Shown here piece after piece: positions 59,290 to 64,000 of a stretch of DNA of 64,000 nucleotides. Within the stretch, counting starts at the first letter, position 1. Each line of letters opens with the position of its first letter. Made by a program: the position numbers and the translations under genes. Under the pieces are notes generated by a model. The model made no database searches and was not told where the DNA came from. It was given only the letters and a program-made list of their open reading frames with translations. This DNA is from JBBDIP01 sp050260675 (GTDB lineage: Bacteria > Bacillota > Sulfobacillia > Fermentithermobacillales > Fermentithermobacillaceae). The stretch covers positions 744,001 to 808,000 of the forward strand of contig JBLNCN010000005.1 in assembly GCA_050260675.1 (NCBI GenBank), written 5' to 3'.

Positions 59290-60442
59290 ACAAGGATGCG
59301 ACGCAGGCCCTGACCCCGGCGCCTGCCTCCTTGTTGATCCCCATTTTGACCAGGGCAGCCTCCACCGTCGCCACCATGTTGATCGCTTCCTTCTGGTAGA
59401 ACGCCCCCATTGTGCCAAAGCGGAGCACGCTCTTGGAGTAGGAGCCCAGGCCGGTTGCCGGGATAAGCCCGAATTCACCGGTCATCACATTCACCAGCTC
59501 CCGGGCCTCGTGGCCTGCAGGAGACTCAACCACCGTCACGGTCGGGCTGCGGCGCTTCACGTTTTCCGGGAACAGCTTTAGGCCTGCCGCAACAAACCCT
59601 GCCCTTACAGCCGCAGCCATTTTCTCGTACCGCCGATACACCTCGGGGAGGCCCTCCTCGAGCAGCATTGAAATGGCTTCGGCAACGGCGAGGACCAGGG
59701 TAATCGGCGGAGTTCCCGGCATCCCGGGGAAGTCGGCCCACAGCGCCCGCTTCATCGCACGCAGGTCCAGGTAGGAGCAGGGCAGTGTTGCGGTTTCAGC
59801 CGCCTTCCATGCCCTGTCCGAGAGAGCTACGAAGGATAGCCCTGGAGGGCTCATGATCCCCTTCTGGGACCCCGTTACGACCGCGTCCACACCCCACTCG
59901 TCGAAGCGGAAGTCCACCCCGCCCGCAGAACTCACGGCGTCTACCAGGAGCAACTTGCCGTGCTCCCGCGCGATCTTGCCGAGCGTTACAAGGTCGTTCA
60001 GGACTCCGGTGGAGGTCTCGCAGAACGGGGCAGAAATGGCTTTGATCTTGGGGTTAGCCTTCAGCGCCTCCACGACTTCAGCCGGATCGTAGTCCTTGGT
60101 CCAGTCCTGTGCCACTCTGGTCACGGCGATACCATACTTCTCGAAGATGCCCGCGTACATGAGGCCAAAGCGTCCGTTGCTAAGGCAGAGGACTTCCTCT
60201 CCGGGCGAAAACAGGCTGCACACAGTCGCTTCCAGCCCGGTTCGGCCGGAGCCGCTGATGAGGAGGACGTCCCCTGACGTTCCGAACATCGCCTTCATGC
60301 CCTCGGTGATGAATTTCACTTTGTCGAAAAGACGCTTGGAAGCGTAGTGGATGAGCGGCCGGGCTGACGCCTCCAGGACCCTCTGCGGTACTTCCACAGG
60401 CCCCGGCGTGAGCAGGACCTCGCTGCCATACTTGCGTGCCAT
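59279..60442 (-). CDS. PLP aminotransferase, alanine-glyoxylate / serine-pyruvate type (class V)
   Basis: A 387-residue class V aminotransferase. Visible parts are LLTPGPVEVPQRVLEA, SGSGRTGLEATVCSL (phosphate binding), VDAVSSAGGVDFRFDEWGVD and the Schiff-base Lys194 in VVTGSQKGIMSPPG. Relatives include AGT, SPT, PucG and phosphoserine aminotransferase-like enzymes; AGT/PucG-like is the best fit. It is followed in the genome by an RraA-like gene 12 bases upstream, forming a two-gene operon, and a PucR-type regulator lies 3 kb away. A glyoxylate- or pyruvate-based transamination is inferred. Confidence 0.87.
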   Translation of the reverse strand: MARKYGSEVLLTPGPVEVPQRVLEASARPLIHYASKRLFDKVKFITEGMKAMFGTSGDVLLISGSGRTGLEATVCSLFSPGEEVLCLSNGRFGLMYAGIFEKYGIAVTRVAQDWTKDYDPAEVVEALKANPKIKAISAPFCETSTGVLNDLVTLGKIAREHGKLLLVDAVSSAGGVDFRFDEWGVDAVVTGSQKGIMSPPGLSFVALSDRAWKAAETATLPCSYLDLRAMKRALWADFPGMPGTPPITLVLAVAEAISMLLEEGLPEVYRRYEKMAAAVRAGFVAAGLKLFPENVKRRSPTVTVVESPAGHEARELVNVMTGEFGLIPATGLGSYSKSVLRFGTMGAFYQKEAINMVATVEAALVKMGINKEAGAGVRACVASLFSE

Positions 60443-60454
60443 GTTAGGACCCCC

Positions 60455-61135
60455 CTAGATGACTCCCTTGTCACTCAGCGTGCGGTTGATGTCAGGCTTG
60501 AATAGGAGACCTCTTCTAATCTCCTCTATTCGTTTGGCTTCTCCCGAAGAAATGGAACGGACCTTTTCCAGCACGACTGGGAGGTCCTGGGATCTCACAA
60601 CCACCACGCCGTCGGAATCGCCAATCACGACGTCTCCCGGTAGCACGGCCACCCCGCCGCAAGCTATCGGGTAGTTGATCTCGCCGGGCCCATCCTTGTC
60701 GCAGGCCGAACCCACGACGGTCCTCGCGAAGACCTTGACGCCCATCTTCTGGAGCTCGTCGAAGTCCCGGACCGCGCCGTCAACTACTGCGCCCTCGAGG
60801 CCCGCGCCCCTCAGTGTAGTGGCCATTATCTCACCAAACACCGCGGTGTTGTCATTGCGACAGGTGCTGACTACAACGACGTCTCCCGGTCGCGCTACTT
60901 CCAAAGCTTTGTGGACCATGAGGTTGTCACCGGGGCGGGTAAGCACCGTAATTGCTGTTCCGGCCAGCTTGCAGCCGGAGATCCTTCTGATCCCCGGGTC
61001 CATGAAACCAAACCGTTCCTGGGCATCAGCGATATTGCTGGTCGGGTACTTGGCCAGTTCAGCGACTAGTCCAGGATCGGGCCGGCTGATCTCTTCTCGA
61101 ATGCGGAAACCGGGACGACCGATTGCCTCAGGCAT
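60455..61135 (-). CDS. RraA family protein (HMG/CHA aldolase-like)
   Basis: A 226-residue member of the RraA/MenG-like family. In bacteria such proteins are 4-hydroxy-4-methyl-2-oxoglutarate or 4-carboxy-4-hydroxy-2-oxoadipate aldolases and oxaloacetate decarboxylases; in Proteobacteria some inhibit RNase E. Conserved: GDVVVVSTCRNDNTAVFGEI, GLEGAVVDGAVRDFDEL (the G-x-R-D metal/substrate motif) and VLPGDVVIGDSDGVVVV. ATG 61135 follows GGAGG. With no RNase E expected here, the aldolase role is more likely. It is operonic with the aminotransferase. Confidence 0.85.
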   Translation of the reverse strand: MPEAIGRPGFRIREEISRPDPGLVAELAKYPTSNIADAQERFGFMDPGIRRISGCKLAGTAITVLTRPGDNLMVHKALEVARPGDVVVVSTCRNDNTAVFGEIMATTLRGAGLEGAVVDGAVRDFDELQKMGVKVFARTVVGSACDKDGPGEINYPIACGGVAVLPGDVVIGDSDGVVVVRSQDLPVVLEKVRSISSGEAKRIEEIRRGLLFKPDINRTLSDKGVI

Positions 61136-61281
61136 GTCTTCATCCTCCGTATCATAGTGGACGAGGTTTCCTTGTGCGGCCTATCCACGTATTTCGCTTG
61201 GTCTTTGCGCGTCTCCTCCCAGGTGTTAGCGCCGCAAGCGGAGAACTTGTGGGCTGAAAGTATGGGAACGGAGGTAATATT

Positions 61282-62085
61282 GTGGACGAAGCCAAATACC
61301 TGGCGGCCGGCCGGTTCCTGCCGGTCAAGGACGATCTACTGAAAATCCTGGAACCTGCCGGAGGGCACTGGGCCGTTGTGATAGAGGACCTGGACGGCAA
61401 GGGCACAATCCGGTTGGATCCCGACTCCCCCTTCACCGCTGCGTCAGTCATAAAGGTCCCCATAATGATGACGGCTTTCAGGGAAGCCAGAGCTGGAAGA
61501 GTGCGGTTGGACGATGCCATCATACTCCGGAAGGAAGACAAGGTAGGCGGCTCGGGCGTGCTTCACGAGTTCCATACGGGGCTGTGTCTCACTCTCCTGG
61601 ACGCCATCCACATGATGATCGTGGTGAGCGACAATACCGCGACCAACCTTGTCATCGACGCCGTGGGGCTGGAGACCGTGAACGAGTACATGAAGGAAGT
61701 CGGATGCACCGGCTCCAGGCTGGAAGCCCCCCTCATGCGGCCGAAGCCCAACGGGCCCTGGAACACGATAACGGCAGGCGACATCGCCATGCTGGTGAAA
61801 GGGCTGGCGAACCGGACCATAGCGGAGCCCGGCGATTGCGACACGATGGTGAGCATCATGAAGCGCCAGCAGCACAACGAGAAACTCCCGAAACTGCTGC
61901 CACAGGGAGTGGTATGCGCCCACAAGACCGGCGAGGTCAGGGGCGTCACACACGATGTGGGAATCATCACCGGAGATAAGGCGCGATTCACCATCACCTA
62001 CCTCTCGCAAAAGCTGGAAGACGCCAGGATCGGAGTCAGGGTCATCGGCGAGATAGCCAGGTGGGCGTACGATCTTCTGAGTTAG
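61282..62085 (+). CDS. Serine hydrolase, class A beta-lactamase-like
   Basis: A 267-residue penicillin-recognising enzyme fold. Motifs: Ser55-Val-Ile-Lys58 (SxxK), Ser116-Asp-Asn118 (SDN) and KTG in CAHKTGEVRG near 217. There is no N-terminal signal peptide or lipobox, so it is probably cytoplasmic, unlike true beta-lactamases. The omega-loop Glu166 position is not evident. Such proteins are often annotated as beta-lactamase but may be amidases or esterases. GTG 61282 follows GGAGG. It is divergent from the RraA operon and followed by a strong hairpin. Confidence 0.85.
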   Translation: MDEAKYLAAGRFLPVKDDLLKILEPAGGHWAVVIEDLDGKGTIRLDPDSPFTAASVIKVPIMMTAFREARAGRVRLDDAIILRKEDKVGGSGVLHEFHTGLCLTLLDAIHMMIVVSDNTATNLVIDAVGLETVNEYMKEVGCTGSRLEAPLMRPKPNGPWNTITAGDIAMLVKGLANRTIAEPGDCDTMVSIMKRQQHNEKLPKLLPQGVVCAHKTGEVRGVTHDVGIITGDKARFTITYLSQKLEDARIGVRVIGEIARWAYDLLS

Positions 62086-62110
62086 CGTTCTAAGTGAGAG
62101 TGAAGAAGGA

Positions 62111-62134
62111 GCGCCGGCGCTCTGGCGCCGGCGC
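62111..62134 (+). terminator. Perfect hairpin after the class A-like hydrolase gene
   Basis: Self-complementary 10-base arms GCGCCGGCGC (62111-62120 and 62125-62134) around TCTG, then ATTCATCT. A very stable stem with a modest T-rich tail, 25 bases after the stop. Confidence 0.7.
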
Positions 62135-62156
62135 ATTCATCTCAGCAGCATAACCA

Positions 62157-62240
62157 GATCCACACAGGTTCAGCAACACAGTCCGATCCACGCAGCGTCA
62201 ACAGCACGGTCCGATCCGTACAGCCTGGGCTGCACAGCTC
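62157..62240. repeat. 28-bp tandem repeat, three units
   Basis: Units begin at 62157, 62185 and 62213, exactly 28 bases apart. The first two share GATCCAC(A/G)CAG and end CAC(A/G)GTCC; the third is more diverged. It lies in the convergent gap between the class A-like hydrolase and the M24 gene. The sequence is unlike the 31-bp arrays, apart from the opening GATC. Confidence 0.75.
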
Positions 62241-62265
62241 GGGCTGGGCGCTTATTCGACGCAGC

Positions 62266-63465
62266 CTACCCCGTGATCAGGTCCTTCAGTTGCCTCGGGT
62301 AGTAGGTCAGGAACTCAATGCCGGTCTTTGTGACCGCGATGGTATCGGAGTGCCGGAACCCGCCCAATCCAGGGACATAGAGGCCCGGCTCTACGCTGAA
62401 GACCATCCCCGGCTCAATGATGGTGTGATCTCCCACATCGAAGAAAGGAGCCTCGTGCCCCAGGAGCCCCAGAGCGTGACCGGTGTGGTGCCTCCAGTGC
62501 TCCCACAGGCTATGCTTTTCAAAGTATGCCATACAGGCCTTGTCAACTTCAGAGCACTTGCGGCCGGGCCGGATCGCCTCGAAAGCGATATCCTGAAGCG
62601 CGAGCATATGGTCGAAGAACCTGCGCTGCTCCTGACTCGCTTCCTGGACGAACATCGTCCTCTCCAGTTCGCTCCCGTACCCGGCCATGGCCGCCCCTGC
62701 TCCGGTAACAAGAACGTCTCCCTTTCTCAGCACGGCATTGATGGTGATGGCGTGAGGAAGGGCCGCGTTAGCCCCGACCTGGCCGCGGAAACCCGCGCTT
62801 GCTCCGGCTCGCCCGGCCGACGCCGGGTTGTAGGATTTGCCTAGCGTCTTGATCATCATGGCGGTCGCCTCGAGCGAAGCCCTCATGGATATCTCGTTCT
62901 CGGTCCTTCCGGGAAGCGAGTACTCCTGAAGGAGCGCGTGGGCGAGGTTCCCCCAGCGGGCGCTCTCCCTTATCAGGGCAATCTCCTCTTGGGACTTCAC
63001 AGCGCGAAGGCCTTCGATCAGGTCCCTCATCACGGTGATGTCGGCTTCAGGAAGCACCTCCGAAAGGCGGGGCCCCCTGTACCCCTGCGCCGATCCGTAG
63101 CCGTCAGCGTCAGCGCCAAGTCTGGCTTTGGAGTATCCCATCTCCGCGAGCTTCTCCGCCAGGACGTTCATGGGATGCTTTTCCGTCGGGTATTCCATGT
63201 AGTGCACGACCGCATCCACCTGGGGAGACTCCTGGGCATGCTCTACTTCCAAACGCGGCACGAACATTGTCCTCTTGCCGTCACTTCCGAGGATTAGGCA
63301 CATGGGCCTCTCAGTTGCGATGAACGCGAACCCCGAAAGGTAGAAGGCGCTAGTGCCGTTCCAGAAGATGAACGCGTCGAGACCCTTTTCCTTCATCACA
63401 GCCTGAACCGCCGAAACCCTTTTCCTGTACTCGCCCTCGGTGCATCCCAGTTGGAGCATTGTCAA
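62266..63465 (-). CDS. M24 family (creatinase-like) protein without canonical metal ligands
   Basis: A 399-residue pita-bread-fold protein with an N-terminal creatinase domain (about 1-150) and an M24 domain. The usual five metal ligands are mostly lost. The first Asp position reads VTGAGAAM, the second reads SELERTMF (Glu for Asp), and the last Glu region reads GGFRHSDT. The histidine in HHTGHALGLLGHEAP and the Glu in FSVEPGLYV remain. YxxxLERT recalls metal-free creatinase and ectoine hydrolase, so C-N hydrolysis of a small amide is as likely as Xaa-Pro peptidase activity. ATG/GTG choice near 63465 is not certain. It is 23 bases after the PucR-type gene, so probably in one operon with it. 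Confidence 0.85.
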   Translation of the reverse strand: MTMLQLGCTEGEYRKRVSAVQAVMKEKGLDAFIFWNGTSAFYLSGFAFIATERPMCLILGSDGKRTMFVPRLEVEHAQESPQVDAVVHYMEYPTEKHPMNVLAEKLAEMGYSKARLGADADGYGSAQGYRGPRLSEVLPEADITVMRDLIEGLRAVKSQEEIALIRESARWGNLAHALLQEYSLPGRTENEISMRASLEATAMMIKTLGKSYNPASAGRAGASAGFRGQVGANAALPHAITINAVLRKGDVLVTGAGAAMAGYGSELERTMFVQEASQEQRRFFDHMLALQDIAFEAIRPGRKCSEVDKACMAYFEKHSLWEHWRHHTGHALGLLGHEAPFFDVGDHTIIEPGMVFSVEPGLYVPGLGGFRHSDTIAVTKTGIEFLTYYPRQLKDLITG

Positions 63466-63488
63466 AGCCTCCTATATGCTGATTGCGC

Positions 63489-64000
63489 CTAGCCCCTTAG
63501 TCGGGGCGACAGCGCCTTAACCCAGAGGTGAACCACGAGCCTGGTGTTGGGATCGTCGAGATCGAGGCCGGTCAGTTCCCGGATCTTCCCTATTCTGTAG
63601 TCCAAAGTGTTGGGGTGGATATTGAGCCGCGTTGCGGCCATCTTGCGACGCCCATAGTAGTCAAGGAACGCTTCTAGCGTGCGAAACAGGTTACCGCCGT
63701 GGAGCCCGTCGTAAGTGACCACCTTTTCGACCGGCTCGCGCCCGTAGGACCCGGCTTTCTTGCAGCCGGACATGCAGGACAGAAGTTCATACGGAGCCAG
63801 GGTATGGTAATCAAAGTGCCGCTCGCTCCCATCCATTTTCCGGCCCAGCGAGATGGCTGACGCGGCCTCCAGATAACTCCGGCGGACACCTGAAAGGTTC
63901 TCGTAAGTGCCGCCTGCCCCGACGCAGGCCGACCGCTCCGATTGGGGCAGCAGCGATACGATGGATGATGAAATCTCTTTGGATAGCTGGCAGTCCCGGC
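63489..64000 (-). CDS. PucR/CdaR-type transcriptional regulator, 3' part only
   Basis: The frame stays open to the right edge of the window, so this is the C-terminal 170 residues of a longer protein. The part starts RDCQLSKEISSSIVSLLP and includes CVGAGGTYENLSGVRRSYLE, the GAF-like/CdaR repeat pattern. The PucR helix-turn-helix ends it: LEAFLDYYGRRKMAATRLNI, then HPNTLDYRIGKIRELTGLDL. Reading it as a short 115-residue protein from the internal ATG would be wrong. PucR/CdaR-type activators control purine, sugar acid or amino acid use. It probably regulates the adjacent M24 gene. Confidence 0.88.
   Translation of the reverse strand, partial: RDCQLSKEISSSIVSLLPQSERSACVGAGGTYENLSGVRRSYLEAASAISLGRKMDGSERHFDYHTLAPYELLSCMSGCKKAGSYGREPVEKVVTYDGLHGGNLFRTLEAFLDYYGRRKMAATRLNIHPNTLDYRIGKIRELTGLDLDDPNTRLVVHLWVKALSPRLRG

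Noticed and set aside
63489..63836. Short 115-residue regulator starting at an internal ATG
   Set aside because: The frame continues open to the window edge with PucR/CdaR-family sequence, so the gene is truncated by the window, not short.

Overview
This GC-rich window is almost completely coding. It looks like a chromosome segment of an endospore-forming Bacillota (Firmicutes)-type bacterium, probably a deep-branching high-GC lineage. The evidence is AddAB rather than RecBCD, an RNase J, a T-box in front of serS, the rimP-nusA-ylxR-infB-rbfA-nrnA-truB-ribF-rpsO-pnp order, a Spo0E-like phosphatase, a YheC/D-type ATP-grasp protein, a small Gly/Cys membrane peptide resembling YjcZ-type sporulation peptides, and many GTG/TTG starts behind strong GGAGG sites. 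No rRNA, tRNA, insertion sequence, prophage or CRISPR was recognised.

Layout. 1-2.3 kb: leftward operon of three membrane proteins (one DUF6754-like) plus the first codons of a fourth. 2.3-2.8 kb: non-coding, with two tandem palindromes. 2.8-9.4 kb: M20 and S9 peptidases, an MFS transporter and an HD-GYP protein. 9.5-16.3 kb: an orphan membrane protein, the threonine-to-glycine pair tdh-kbl, a class C serine hydrolase and an N-acyl-D-amino-acid deacylase. 16.3-19.9 kb: an ATP-grasp protein coupled to a DRG-like TGS GTPase, with the 36-residue peptide divergent. 20-28 kb: addA-addB. 28.4-35 kb: argG-argH, a nucleoside phosphorylase with deoB, and RNase J. 35-37.3 kb: a stress protein, a small membrane protein, Spo0E-like and nfo. 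37.3-47.4 kb: the translation/RNA operon from rimP to pnp. 47.6-55.8 kb: SDR, TldD/TldE, a tautomerase, an M14-type deacylase, an alpha/beta hydrolase and a membrane pyrophosphatase. 56-64 kb: serS with its T-box, a glycosyltransferase-methyltransferase fusion, an aminotransferase, an RraA-like protein, a class A-type serine hydrolase, an M24 protein lacking metal ligands, and the 3' part of a PucR/CdaR-type regulator.

How it fits together. Two themes stand out. One is housekeeping information processing: translation, RNA decay and recombinational repair. The other is peptide and amino acid use: M20, S9, M24, M14-type and alpha/beta hydrolases, D-aminoacylase, Tdh-Kbl and an AGT-type aminotransferase. 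The membrane pyrophosphatase suggests an energy-limited, probably fermentative lifestyle. This is inference from gene content.

Most unusual material: exact-period 31-bp tandem repeats with a shared consensus at two intergenic loci 21.5 kb apart; in-frame 36-bp and 39-bp repeats inside addB and addA, and similar low-complexity linkers in other conserved enzymes; a twin palindrome at 2.6 kb; operator-like palindromes over the argG and RNase J promoters; an attenuator-like hairpin before rimP; and the ATP-grasp/GTPase/small-peptide cluster. Functions were assigned by reading motifs; no database search was run.
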